Source: a virus. Taken from it: a DNA stretch of 52,489 nt. This document shows positions 7,606 to 14,991 of this stretch, piece after piece. The position numbers and the translations under genes are program-made. The notes under the pieces are model-generated. The model had not been told where the DNA came from. It saw only the letters and a program-made list of their open reading frames with translations, and did not search any database. Position 1 is the stretch's first letter. Every line of letters begins with the position of its first letter. The stretch is from IMG/VR virus record IMGVR_UViG_3300018466_000002, positions 1 to 52,489 of that record. One strand, given 5' to 3'.

Positions 7606-9204
7606 ATGCCGCCGCACCTGCAACTGCTCACCACCATCGGCGCCGTTCCCGATCCGATCTTCATCGCCATCAGCGGCGGAGAAGAGAGCGCGATAACCAC
7701 TCTCGAAATCTGGAACGATAAATTGGATGCGTTCGTGGACACGACCACGTCCGTGAATCAGTGGCTGAAAGTCCTCACGTCTTCGATCATCGGATACGCG
7801 CCGGTTACGGGCACGCCGATCTACGGCCCGTATGTTTCGGACGGTGAGCCGATCACCGAAGAGCTATGGTCGCGCGTTCGAATTACGCACACCCTGACGG
7901 CGGCGGGTGCCTCAACGGAAGGTGCGACGGACACGCTGCCGGTCGGAACCAACTCCGAGTTCCCGCTGCCAGACCTTGCCCCGCAGACCGGCGTCCGCAT
8001 CGAGTTTCAGGTCATTGCGCCCGCAGGCCAGACCGCGAACGCGACGCGGATCAGGCCGCAGGTCGTCGGCAATCAGGCTTCCTCCCCGCTCGCCGCACTG
8101 GTCGGACTCGCCAGCGGCAGCGGCGTCGTTCCCGCTGATCGCGTGGCTGGTCTGCGCGCCATCCTGCGCGGGTCCGTGGTCACTGCCGACGACTCGGAAA
8201 CCGTCGCCGTGACCGGCGGGTTGATGGTGCACGACGGGACGGAGCGCGCGTTTGCGGCAGAGGATGTGACCTTCACCCTTGCCGATGGTGCGGCCGTCAA
8301 CCTCGGCGCCGACGAGGCGTACAACGTCACCCTTTCGCGCACGTCCGCAGGCGTGCTCACGGTGACGAAGGGACCGAAGACGGAGGCCGTACTGTTCCCC
8401 GCCGTGCCAGCCGGCAACGTGCTCGTGTCTCGGCTCACCGTCGAATCAGCGGACGGGATCGCGGTCACTGTCGCCCCGTCGTCGGTCGATCAATCCGAAG
8501 TCACGTACGCGGAGCTGTCCGTGCGCGCTGGCGCGGGGTTGACGGCGATCGTTTCCCCTGGTGATGCGATCTCCGATTCGAGCATCCGGCCGCGCGCATC
8601 GCACGCGACCTCCGTCGCGCTCACCGCGGCGAGCGTGAATCGGATTTGGTTGCTGCCCACGGGCGGAAAGAGCGCCACCGTGACGGACGTGTTGCCGACG
8701 CCCGGCGCGGCGCTGCTGGCTCGCGCGACGACGGACGGGGCGAACGTACTTTCCGTCGAAGACACGCGTCCACTCGTGCATCGTGCTGTGACCTACTGGA
8801 CCATGCGTCTCGCCTACGTGGGCGTCATCTCCGAACTCGACGAGCCGTCCGAGCTGATCGCGTGGGACGTTCTGGACGAGGAGGGCGAACTCGAAGACGT
8901 GGCGCTCGACCTGTCGGCGCTGGACGCGACGTGGACGGCAGGGACGCTGCGCGTCGACGTGCGGGCCATCGCGCCGGGCGTGGCCGTGGACAGCGCGGGC
9001 GCCTCGATCTACACGGACGATGCGCAACGGCCCGCCCTCGCATGGGACGCAGCATCCCTCCGCGTCACGAGCGCGGACCATCAGACGCGGCGGTTCGCGC
9101 GTGGTACTCGGTTCGTGCTCGACGTGCTGGACACCGTTGCGGCGCCCGCGACGGAACCCGCGCAGGAGATTCGGGTGGCGTTGAGGTTCCGGCGATACAC
9201 GTAG
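7606..9204 (+). CDS. Tail-tip or receptor-binding protein candidate, 532 aa
   Basis: The 532-residue product is built from beta-strand-rich segments with many Thr/Val/Ala and Gly, as in fibre or tip proteins. N-terminal residues 1-120 look globular (IFIAISGGEESAITTLEIW), the middle resembles repeated Ig or fibre modules and the C-terminal 120 residues form another beta domain ending LRFRRYT. It is the last large gene of the tail cluster, where adhesins usually lie. ATG at 7606 follows the repeated GCGAAGATAC segment of the divergent cassette. Confidence 0.7.
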   Translation: MPPHLQLLTTIGAVPDPIFIAISGGEESAITTLEIWNDKLDAFVDTTTSVNQWLKVLTSSIIGYAPVTGTPIYGPYVSDGEPITEELWSRVRITHTLTAAGASTEGATDTLPVGTNSEFPLPDLAPQTGVRIEFQVIAPAGQTANATRIRPQVVGNQASSPLAALVGLASGSGVVPADRVAGLRAILRGSVVTADDSETVAVTGGLMVHDGTERAFAAEDVTFTLADGAAVNLGADEAYNVTLSRTSAGVLTVTKGPKTEAVLFPAVPAGNVLVSRLTVESADGIAVTVAPSSVDQSEVTYAELSVRAGAGLTAIVSPGDAISDSSIRPRASHATSVALTAASVNRIWLLPTGGKSATVTDVLPTPGAALLARATTDGANVLSVEDTRPLVHRAVTYWTMRLAYVGVISELDEPSELIAWDVLDEEGELEDVALDLSALDATWTAGTLRVDVRAIAPGVAVDSAGASIYTDDAQRPALAWDAASLRVTSADHQTRRFARGTRFVLDVLDTVAAPATEPAQEIRVALRFRRYT

Positions 9205-9209
9205 TGTGA

Positions 9210-9215
9210 TACACT
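9210..9215 (+). promoter_or_regulatory. Extended -10 TGnTACACT
   Basis: TGATACACTGCGTTGCATAG: at the expected start position there is ATA, not ATG, so this promoter should give a short leader with GGAGG before the ATG at 9249. Confidence 0.6.
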
Positions 9216-9248
9216 GCGTTGCATAGCAGTCGCACACTGGAGGATGGC

Positions 9249-9488
9249 ATGAGCGGTGTCGTTGAGAGCTTGAGTGAACGCGTTGACGATCTTGAGAAAA
9301 CCGTGGCTAAGTTATGCGCCAGACTCGGGCATGAGAATTCTGGCGGATGGGTGCGCTGTGGCGTGACTCTGCACAGGCGGGATACCGAATCGTATGAAAA
9401 CAACCCCGTCCATGGTCGGAGGTGCGACACGTGCGGCGTGATGGAATGTTTGCAGGAGCCACCTGCGCACCTCAATGCGTTGGTCTAA
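9249..9488 (+). CDS. Hypothetical protein with coiled-coil start and Cys motif, 79 aa
   Basis: Residues 1-25 form a heptad-like helix (SLSERVDDLEKTVAKLCARL), and the rest holds a C-x2-C pair (RCDTCGVMEC) that may bind metal. ATG 9249 is preferred because GGAGG lies 5 nt upstream; an in-frame TTG at 9219 would add ten residues. It opens the block of small genes after the tail cluster. Confidence 0.6.
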   Translation: MSGVVESLSERVDDLEKTVAKLCARLGHENSGGWVRCGVTLHRRDTESYENNPVHGRRCDTCGVMECLQEPPAHLNALV

Positions 9489-9535
9489 CGTCGCGCCGCA
9501 AGCCGCATAGACGGAATGATTTCTGAGGTGTTACC

Positions 9536-10012
9536 GTGAGTCCGGAATGGCACATGCAACGCCCGTTTCGCATGACCGCACTCGACTTCGCACACGGACT
9601 CGCCGAGCCTGACGCCATGGATGAACGCCGCGACGTAGATACGCTGGGCCGACGCGACTCTGACCGCAAGCCGGGCGCGTTCTCAGACCCGCGCTTCGTT
9701 CTGCAGATCATGGCGCTGGTCATCTCCGTCACGACCGGCTTGCTCGTTTCGTGGATGGTGTCGCAGACGCGGACTACGGCGCTCGAATCGGCTGCCGCGA
9801 ACCTGAACGAGAAGGCGGCGCGGCTGGAGGCGCAGGTTGCGCCGCTCGTGTCTTCCGTTCAGGCCAACACCGTCGAGACGCGAACGCTGCAGGCCGAGGT
9901 GCAGGCGCGTGGCCGCGAGGTGCAGGACTTGAAAGAAGCGAACCGGATGCATGAAGCGCGTATCATCACGCTTGAGCGCGGGCTGGCGCGAGTCGAAGCC
10001 CGCGGAAACTGA
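9536..10012 (+). CDS. Single-pass membrane protein with coiled coil, 158 aa
   Basis: After about 55 soluble residues there is one hydrophobic segment (FVLQIMALVISVTTGLLVSW) followed by about 80 residues of Ala/Glu/Arg-rich coiled coil. This topology fits a cytoplasmic-membrane protein such as an inner spanin or an injection or lysis accessory factor; nothing decides between them. GTG at 9536 has GAGGTG just upstream. It lies directly before a holin-like gene. Confidence 0.6.
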   Translation: MSPEWHMQRPFRMTALDFAHGLAEPDAMDERRDVDTLGRRDSDRKPGAFSDPRFVLQIMALVISVTTGLLVSWMVSQTRTTALESAAANLNEKAARLEAQVAPLVSSVQANTVETRTLQAEVQARGREVQDLKEANRMHEARIITLERGLARVEARGN

Positions 10013-10065
10013 GGAGGTGTCCCATTTGCCCGCCCTGCAAGATCCTTCTTGATAACCCCGGAGTC

Positions 10066-10440
10066 ATGGCCGCATCGGCCAACCTCCTAGCCGACACGGT
10101 CGGCGCTGGCCATGCGCTCTACGCGCCCGCCCGCTACCTCGCGCACATCGCGGCGTGGGGTGCGGCCGCCATCCTCTACGGCATCACCACCGACGCGATC
10201 GGCGAGGAGCAGCAGGACGAAGCGCACGCGTGGTCCGAGCTGAACTGCCACCGCGCCGCTGAAATCCGCGCCCTGGCGAACTCCATCGCGCAGGAGCAGG
10301 CGCTCGCCCGCGACACGTGGCGCTCCCGCCTCCTGACGTGGGCCGAGGAGGACCGCCTGTTCTCCACGCGGCTGATCGGTGGGGAGTACAGCGGCGCGTG
10401 GATCGTGGATGGGGTCCAGGGGATCAGGCGGAAGCCGTAG
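10066..10440 (+). CDS. Membrane-associated hypothetical protein, 124 aa or more
   Basis: The product has one hydrophobic stretch (YLAHIAAWGAAAILYGITTD) and an amphipathic Glu/Arg-rich C-terminal half. The ATG at 10066 has only a poorly spaced GGAG. A near-perfect GGAGGTG at 10013-10019 instead sits 4-6 nt before an in-frame ATT at 10024, which would add 14 residues including CPPC. It may belong to the lysis cassette with the following holin candidate, but that is inference. Confidence 0.55.
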   Translation: MAASANLLADTVGAGHALYAPARYLAHIAAWGAAAILYGITTDAIGEEQQDEAHAWSELNCHRAAEIRALANSIAQEQALARDTWRSRLLTWAEEDRLFSTRLIGGEYSGAWIVDGVQGIRRKP

Positions 10441-10444
10441 GGGC

Positions 10445-10786
10445 ATGCCCGACCGCCGCGAAACGCCCGACCCTCCAGCCGCGGGTGCTGAGACTGGCCC
10501 CGAGCGGGCCATCGCCCCGACCACGACAACGCAGCAGGATCTCACGACGAAAGGTCAGCGGCGCGTAAATCTGATTTGGGAAATCACGCAGGCCATCATC
10601 GCCATCATCGTCACTGTCTCCACGATGGCGGTGGCGGTTCGCCGTTCGTGGAGCATCGACGAGTACCCGGTCATCCTGAGTTCCGCCTTCTTCCTCATCA
10701 TCGGGTTCTACTTCAGCCGCACCAATCACACGGCCATCGGCGGGACCGGGACGAAGCCGACCATGCCGCCGTACCAAGGCCGCTAG
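10445..10786 (+). CDS. Holin candidate, 113 aa with two membrane segments
   Basis: A polar N-terminal third is followed by two hydrophobic segments (ITQAIIAIIVTVSTMAVAV and VILSSAFFLIIGFYF) separated by a short charged loop, then a polar tail. Size and topology fit class II holins, which permeabilise the cytoplasmic membrane so the endolysin can reach the wall. The endolysin itself is about 21 kb away at 31442, so the lysis genes are split. The call rests on topology alone. Confidence 0.5.
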   Translation: MPDRRETPDPPAAGAETGPERAIAPTTTTQQDLTTKGQRRVNLIWEITQAIIAIIVTVSTMAVAVRRSWSIDEYPVILSSAFFLIIGFYFSRTNHTAIGGTGTKPTMPPYQGR

Positions 10787-11139
10787 CCGGCACCGCCGCC
10801 GCGTCGCCGCTCCTGCATTGCCAGCAGCAGCTCGTACCGTTCGTCGTTCTTCGCGTTGATCTCTTCTTGGCGCCCCTTGTCCATGAACGACATCGCCCGC
10901 GCAGTGACAACGTTGTGCGCCACCTTGGTTGCAACCGCGTTCATCTGCTCTTCGGCGTCGCGCCGGATCGTTCGGCGCAGGTTCAGGTAGCCGATTCCGA
11001 TCCCTAGCCACGTAGCCGCCAGCCCGATCATCGCGCCGGGGGTGATGCCGCCGACGCCGCTGGCCGGCGCCACGCCCTGCGCCACGAGCAGCGGCGCCGC
11101 CGTGCCGACCGTGAGCAGAACGACTGCCAGCACCTTCAT
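10783..11139 (-). CDS. Minus-strand membrane protein, 118 aa
   Basis: The N-terminus (MKVLAVVLLTVGTAAPLLVA) looks like a signal peptide or anchor and a second hydrophobic stretch follows near residues 35-52. The C-terminal half is charged and helical, and may be a coiled coil, ending in an Arg/Gly run. TACTCT lies 6 nt before the ATG at 11139, so the transcript is probably leaderless. The stop overlaps the stop of the convergent holin candidate by 4 bp. An antiholin or spanin role is possible but unsupported. Confidence 0.6.
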   Translation of the reverse strand: MKVLAVVLLTVGTAAPLLVAQGVAPASGVGGITPGAMIGLAATWLGIGIGYLNLRRTIRRDAEEQMNAVATKVAHNVVTARAMSFMDKGRQEEINAKNDERYELLLAMQERRRGGGAG

Positions 11140-11145
11140 CGAGAG

Positions 11146-11151
11146 AGAGTA
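11146..11151 (-). promoter_or_regulatory. -10 element TACTCT, leaderless promoter
   Basis: Minus strand TACTCT, six bases, then ATG at 11139. Confidence 0.5.
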
Positions 11152-11180
11152 CGATATCCCCACGAAAAGGAGTCGCACAC

Positions 11181-11678
11181 ATGGGAAACGCTTTCGCTCT
11201 CATCCTCAAGTACGGGCAGTATTTGAAGTTCCTTCCCCTCCTGGTCGCGCTCGTGCGCTTCATCCGGGAGGCTCAGCAGAAGTTCCGGGACGCGGCAACC
11301 GGCGCCGACAAGGCGGCATGGGTCCAGTCTCAATTCTCGATGCTGGTCGACCTCTGCGTGTCGGTGGGGCTGATCGGCGAGGACTTCGCGAAGACGCTGC
11401 GCGACGGCTCGCTGCAGATCATCTCCATGTTCGTGCAGGGCATCAAGGAAGTGCACGGGACGGTGCCGCCGCTGGAGGGGGACCCGACTTCCGCGCCGGC
11501 TTCCGCCACCGGCTTCCGGTATGAGAAGGTGATGGACACGGAGCCGGACCGCTCGCTCCTGAAGACCGGGGACACCATCGCGCAGCACGGCACGGATCAG
11601 CGCTGGATCGTGCGTCAGGGTGGGGTGGGGATCGGTGCGCTGCCGGCGCCGTGGCACGTCATCGAGACGATCGATTAG
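11181..11678 (+). CDS. Hypothetical protein, 165 aa
   Basis: ATG 11181 follows AAAAGGAG, one of the better SD sites here. The first 35 residues hold a hydrophobic helix (FLPLLVALVRFI) that may touch the membrane; the rest is helical and then beta-rich (GDTIAQHGTDQRWIVRQG). I do not recognise the family. It converges on the seven-gene minus-strand operon, overlapping its last gene by 20 bp. Confidence 0.65.
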   Translation: MGNAFALILKYGQYLKFLPLLVALVRFIREAQQKFRDAATGADKAAWVQSQFSMLVDLCVSVGLIGEDFAKTLRDGSLQIISMFVQGIKEVHGTVPPLEGDPTSAPASATGFRYEKVMDTEPDRSLLKTGDTIAQHGTDQRWIVRQGGVGIGALPAPWHVIETID

Positions 11679-11877
11679 GTTCGGCGGGGCGGGCGTGCAT
11701 CGCGACGTGCTCCCGCTCCCGCTGTTCCACGATGGTCAACGTCCGCGCGTAGTCGTACACGCCGCACGCCGAGCATTCCAATTCGTACCCGACGAATGCG
11801 TGAGTGAGGTCTACCGCGGACCCATCCCGCAGCAGGTTCGGGAACATGTCGGCGAGGCTCACCTTTTGTCCCTTCAC
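11659..11877 (-). CDS. Hypothetical protein, 72 aa (last gene of operon)
   Basis: Small protein with a C-x2-C pair (ELECSACGVYDY) in its middle. The GTG at 11877 overlaps the upstream stop as GTGA. It is the distal gene of a seven-gene minus-strand operon. No function recognised. Confidence 0.6.
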   Translation of the reverse strand: MKGQKVSLADMFPNLLRDGSAVDLTHAFVGYELECSACGVYDYARTLTIVEQREREHVAMHARPAEPNRSSR

Positions 11878-12089
11878 GACTCACCCGTGATGTGTTCCTC
11901 GTGCTGTGCCATCTGGTCGTACAGCGCCTTCGCTGCGGCGGCGCGTTGGCGCGTGAGCCGGTCACCGAGTTCCTTCGCGTCCACTACCTCGGCGCTACCG
12001 AGTCGCCCACCGAGCGCGCGCAGAACAAGGCGCGTGTCCGCGGGATCCAGATCAAAACTCCACGATGCCTTCAGGTTCACGCTGCTCAT
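11874..12089 (-). CDS. Hypothetical protein, 71 aa
   Basis: Helical, with SWSFDLDPADTRLVLRALGG near the N-terminus, a form common in small phage proteins of unknown role. ATG 12089 overlaps the upstream stop (ATGA) and also has a strong AAGGAGG 8 nt upstream, so it may be translated independently as well as by coupling. Confidence 0.65.
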   Translation of the reverse strand: MSSVNLKASWSFDLDPADTRLVLRALGGRLGSAEVVDAKELGDRLTRQRAAAAKALYDQMAQHEEHITGES

Positions 12090-12292
12090 CGCGCATCCCT
12101 CCTTCCGTGCTCACTCTCGATCTCGCACACACACGCCCCGCACAACGGGTGCTGACCGGTCACGCGGAACACGGGCAGACGCTCGGCCCCTTGCCGGCGC
12201 GTTTGCTTCCCGCAGTACCCGAGCAACCAAAGACTTTCCACCTTGACGGCGTGCGCCAGACCGTCTGCGATGAATCCGGATTTCGGTTTCAT
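12086..12292 (-). CDS. Hypothetical Cys-containing protein, 68 aa
   Basis: Has Cys pairs around CGACVCEIE and an earlier YCGKQ, so a small metal site is possible. Both ends overlap neighbours by 4 nt (ATGA). No family recognised. Confidence 0.6.
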   Translation of the reverse strand: MKPKSGFIADGLAHAVKVESLWLLGYCGKQTRRQGAERLPVFRVTGQHPLCGACVCEIESEHGRRDAR

Positions 12293-12528
12293 GCTTTCGT
12301 CGCCTCATATACGGCTGACCGGAATGCGCGGCGAACAGGCGTGAGGCTCATCCACCATGGCCACGCATTGATGTGAGCAACGTTGCCGGTGCCGTCGTTC
12401 CACATGTCTCCGATACGGTGCGCCGCGATGAAGCCCACGCGTGGGCTGCGGAACACCAGCACCTGTTTGCCCTCGATAGGTTTTCGTTGCGCGACATGGC
12501 GAAAGCGCATGCGATCCTTCGGCGTCAC
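12289..12528 (-). CDS. Hypothetical protein, 79 aa
   Basis: A basic protein with aromatic residues in its centre (HINAWPWWMSL). The GTG at 12528 forms a GTGA overlap with the upstream stop; an ATG five codons later (MRFRHVA) is the alternative. The overlap pattern of the whole operon favours the GTG. Confidence 0.6.
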   Translation of the reverse strand: MTPKDRMRFRHVAQRKPIEGKQVLVFRSPRVGFIAAHRIGDMWNDGTGNVAHINAWPWWMSLTPVRRAFRSAVYEATKA

Positions 12529-12662
12529 CGTTCCGCCCCCGCATCCTCTGCATCCGCGTCGTAGTCCGACCCGCGCGAACGTGCGCGGTCCATCGTTTCC
12601 TGTTCCTCCCGAGTAGGTTCGCCCTGTCGCGCTTCGTCGAGTTCCTGAAATCGGCTCTTCAT
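12525..12662 (-). CDS. Small acidic hypothetical protein, 45 aa
   Basis: A 45-codon frame (MKSRFQELDEARQGEPTREE, then an Asp/Ala-rich tail) fits between its neighbours with 4-nt overlaps at both ends, ATGA at the start and GTGA at the stop. Those overlaps are the main reason to accept it despite its size. Confidence 0.55.
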   Translation of the reverse strand: MKSRFQELDEARQGEPTREEQETMDRARSRGSDYDADAEDAGAER

Positions 12663-12772
12663 CGGCACACCGTCCAGATGATGTATCCGCCCGCGGCGTA
12701 GCTCATCAAGTAGATGGCTATCGCGAACCGCCGGAGCGCCGCCGATGCTTCTTCGTCGTTGATGTCCTTCAT
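12659..12772 (-). CDS. Small single-pass membrane protein, 37 aa
   Basis: About 15 charged residues precede one membrane segment (FAIAIYLMSYAAGGYIIWTV). The ATG at 12772 has GGAGG about 9 nt upstream and overlaps the preceding stop as ATGA. It resembles small phage membrane modulators, with no specific function evident. Confidence 0.6.
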   Translation of the reverse strand: MKDINDEEASAALRRFAIAIYLMSYAAGGYIIWTVCR

Positions 12773-12996
12773 GATTTCGCCTCCGGTTCCGTCGTGAATG
12801 TGAACGTCTGGCCGGGGCATCTCCGGCACTTCAGATCGTGCGTCCGTCCGTCGCGGCGACACTCACGCGAGACCATGGCCAGGTGCTCGCTATGCTGCAC
12901 GAGGTAGACGTTCAGCGCCATCTGCTGGAGCGGGTCCAGATCGTATGCGCCGGTCAGGACCTCCACGGCGACCACCACCGGTGTTTGCATTTCCAT
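12769..12996 (-). CDS. Hypothetical protein, 75 aa (first gene of operon)
   Basis: Helical N-terminal part (LTGAYDLDPLQQMALNVYLV) followed by a Cys cluster (SRECRRDGR, LKCRRCPG) that could bind zinc. ATG 12996 lies 6 nt after TAGCAT on the minus strand. This is the promoter-proximal gene of the seven-gene coupled operon running left to 11659. Confidence 0.6.
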   Translation of the reverse strand: MEMQTPVVVAVEVLTGAYDLDPLQQMALNVYLVQHSEHLAMVSRECRRDGRTHDLKCRRCPGQTFTFTTEPEAKS

Positions 12997-13002
12997 GGAC
13001 CC

Positions 13003-13008
13003 ATGCTA
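13003..13008 (-). promoter_or_regulatory. -10 element TAGCAT of the minus operon
   Basis: Minus strand TAGCAT, six bases, ATG at 12996. It shares two bases with the plus-strand -10 at 13007-13012, so the two promoters should compete. Confidence 0.55.
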
Positions 13009-13012
13009 CACT
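13007..13012 (+). promoter_or_regulatory. -10 element TACACT for the 13020 operon
   Basis: TACACT, seven bases, ATG at 13020; no SD site precedes that ATG. Confidence 0.65.
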
Positions 13013-13019
13013 ACGTCAC

Positions 13020-13316
13020 ATGAAAAGACAAGCGCTTCCTGTCCTTCGGGATTTCTGCTTCCGGCCCCGGCCGAAGCATGCCGATCTTGAACCGCTCCCG
13101 CATGCGATCTATCTCACGCTGAAGGATGCACGCGGGATCTTCGTGAAGGGCGGATTCACGGCTGCGGCAATCCGTTCATCCCTCGTCCGTGGCAACGTGG
13201 CCCTCGCTGCGTCCATCACGGAAGCGCACGTCCTGACCAACCTCCTGAAGCTGAAGGGACTCGGACTCGCTGAGCAGTTGGCGAGTGCGCCGGATCGGTG
13301 GCGGGTGAAGCGGTGA
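13020..13316 (+). CDS. Hypothetical protein, 98 aa
   Basis: First gene of the rightward early operon, divergent from the minus-strand operon with 23 bp between the start codons. The product is helical and basic. Two repeated Ala/Ser/Leu helices near residues 47-88 could form a small DNA-binding fold, but I see no clear HTH signature. Leaderless start after TACACT. Confidence 0.65.
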   Translation: MKRQALPVLRDFCFRPRPKHADLEPLPHAIYLTLKDARGIFVKGGFTAAAIRSSLVRGNVALAASITEAHVLTNLLKLKGLGLAEQLASAPDRWRVKR

Positions 13317-13537
13317 GCGCCCCTCGGAAGATCAACCGCACATATCGCATCCTGTCGGCAGACAACATGGCCGAACTTGAAGAGGATGTGAACGCGCATC
13401 TCGCAGACGGCTGGCGGTGCTGCGGCGGCGTGTCTCTGGCCGCAGCGACGTACGAAGTGGAGCGGAAGGGCTATTCCGAAACGGCGTACACTTTCCTTCA
13501 GGCCGTCACGCTCGCGACCGCAGAGGAGGATGCATGA
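13313..13537 (+). CDS. DUF1737-domain protein, 74 aa
   Basis: The stretch TYRILSADNMAELEEDVNAH followed by LADGWRCCGGVSL is the DUF1737 pattern: a beta strand, a helix with E-V-N spacing, then GW and GGVS. Such proteins are common small phage products of unknown role. The GTG start overlaps the previous stop as GTGA, indicating coupled translation. Confidence 0.75.
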   Translation: MSAPRKINRTYRILSADNMAELEEDVNAHLADGWRCCGGVSLAAATYEVERKGYSETAYTFLQAVTLATAEEDA

Positions 13538-14049
13538 TCTACCGCATCGTAAACCTCGCCGAAGTCGAGCAGGGCATCCGTGAGGCGGCGGAGGAGCGGG
13601 CGTTGCGCGGCATCCTCGTCTCCATGTTGTCCGCGCACGGGTCGAACGTTGCCCGCGAAGTGGTGGAGCGCGATGCGGAGATCGCGCCCAACCCCAACCG
13701 CTCGCCATCACCACCGCATCCATTGCGTCACGGCATGTTCGCGCGCTACCGGCCGGCCGTACGCAACCCGGTGAAGTGGCAACTGCTCCCGCCGTTCGAA
13801 CGCGACCGCCTCTCCCTCCTCGCCACTTCGCACCTTGCGCGCGCACTCAGTGCGGAACGTGGGCGCATGCTCGACAACTTCATCGAAGGGCGCGCAGAGG
13901 CTCTGACCTGCCACACCTGCGGTGAGAATTCCGCCGCGGTCGTTCACCAACTCTTCAGCGAGACGGATCACGAATTTGTCTGCCCGCATGGGGTGGCGTG
14001 CGCCGTGGCCACCGACTGCATCATGGACCATCCGGACCTGCCCGTGTGA
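13534..14049 (+). CDS. Hypothetical Cys-motif protein, 171 aa
   Basis: The ATG overlaps the previous stop (ATGA). The product has a helical N-terminal third, a Pro/His-rich middle and a C-terminal CHTC, CPHGVAC, C set that could hold zinc. No family recognised; its position suggests an early gene. Confidence 0.65.
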   Translation: MIYRIVNLAEVEQGIREAAEERALRGILVSMLSAHGSNVAREVVERDAEIAPNPNRSPSPPHPLRHGMFARYRPAVRNPVKWQLLPPFERDRLSLLATSHLARALSAERGRMLDNFIEGRAEALTCHTCGENSAAVVHQLFSETDHEFVCPHGVACAVATDCIMDHPDLPV

Positions 14050-14079
14050 CGCACGGTTGCGCAGTGTCACGTACCGTAG

Positions 14080-14085
14080 TACCCT
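14080..14085 (+). promoter_or_regulatory. -10 element TACCCT for the 14093 gene (leaderless)
   Basis: TACCCT, seven bases, ATG at 14093, in the 43-nt gap after the previous gene. Confidence 0.45.
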
Positions 14086-14092
14086 GTCAGTC

Positions 14093-14518
14093 ATGAGCAC
14101 CGAACCCGAGAAGGTCAAGACGTTGACATTGGTCAAGCAGTTGACCAACAACATGAAGATGATTGCCGCCCTGCCGCGCAACCAGCATCCTGAGAAGCGC
14201 TTCGCTGAACTGACGCGTGATCCCGATGAGAAGGCCAGCGACTACCGCGAGCGCGCGCTGAAGGTGATCGGCAAGTGGTGGGGGTACGCGCCGACCACCG
14301 TCCGCATGACCGAGGAGGGCCACCGCTTCGGGCAGGAGTGCCCCGAACTGCTCGACGACTTGGAACGCTACGGCGCGGTTGAATTCGAGACCGTGAACAA
14401 GCGCACGAGACTCGTCAAAGAGAGCATCGGCCGAGGCCCCAAGGCGACCGAGTACATGCGGGCCGTGTCCACCATCCGCAAGACGGCGCGACCCTCGCGC
14501 CCCGCCGCATCCACGTAG
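14093..14518 (+). CDS. Hypothetical protein, possible winged-helix fold, 141 aa
   Basis: The sequence around RMTEEGHRFGQECPELLDDL and YGAVEFETVNKR reads like the recognition helix and wing of a small winged-helix protein, though I cannot name a family. Lys/Arg-rich ends are consistent with nucleic-acid binding. It is followed by a strong intrinsic terminator, so it ends the 13020 transcription unit. Confidence 0.6.
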   Translation: MSTEPEKVKTLTLVKQLTNNMKMIAALPRNQHPEKRFAELTRDPDEKASDYRERALKVIGKWWGYAPTTVRMTEEGHRFGQECPELLDDLERYGAVEFETVNKRTRLVKESIGRGPKATEYMRAVSTIRKTARPSRPAAST

Positions 14519-14543
14519 CACCCGCATCCTGCCTCGGACCCCT

Positions 14544-14577
14544 GCGCGACCGTGAGCACACCGGTCGCGCTTTTCTT
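14544..14577 (+). terminator. Rho-independent terminator
   Basis: A perfect 9-bp stem GCGCGACCG/CGGTCGCGC (14544-14552 with 14562-14570) and 9-nt loop are followed by TTTTCTT. Confidence 0.85.
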
Positions 14578-14600
14578 TGCCTGCTCGTACCGCGCCGTGT

Positions 14601-14606
14601 TACACT
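14601..14606 (+). promoter_or_regulatory. Extended -10 TACACT driving a short SD leader
   Basis: TGTTACACTCCGTCGCACGGAGG: the predicted start lies at or beside ACGGAGG, which is the SD for the ATG at 14629. CTCCGT and ACGGAG form an inverted repeat across the -10/start junction. Confidence 0.6.
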
Positions 14607-14628
14607 CCGTCGCACGGAGGATTCACGA

Positions 14629-14991
14629 ATGGCAAGACGAACGAAAGCCCGCAATCAAGAGAACATGTTCCCGCAGAAGCGCATCCCGGCGATCGAGCGT
14701 TGGATCATCAAAGCGGATGAGAAGCGCACGATGGTGGCAACGCTCAAGGATGAACTGAAGAACGCCGAGTTCAAGCTGAAGGAGGCGATTCACGCCAACG
14801 AGGCGGACGTGGCGCGGGAGGCGACCGACGACGGCGGGACCGTGCTCAAGTACGAGCGCGGGACGTACAAGGCGGAGGCGAAGCGCGGCAAAGAGACCGT
14901 CAATTACACGCGCGGCGGCGAGGCAAAGAGCGAGACGGACGTGCCGGAAGAGTCCGACCGCGACGAAGCAGAAGACGAAGGCGGCGAGTGA
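14629..14991 (+). CDS. Hypothetical highly charged protein, 120 aa
   Basis: A Lys/Glu-rich helical protein with a likely coiled coil at residues 25-55 (KADEKRTMVATLKDELKNAE) and an acidic C-terminus. It opens the recombination/replication cluster; GGAGG stands 8 nt before the ATG. Its stop shares one base with the ERF gene start. No domain recognised. Confidence 0.7.
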   Translation: MARRTKARNQENMFPQKRIPAIERWIIKADEKRTMVATLKDELKNAEFKLKEAIHANEADVAREATDDGGTVLKYERGTYKAEAKRGKETVNYTRGGEAKSETDVPEESDRDEAEDEGGE

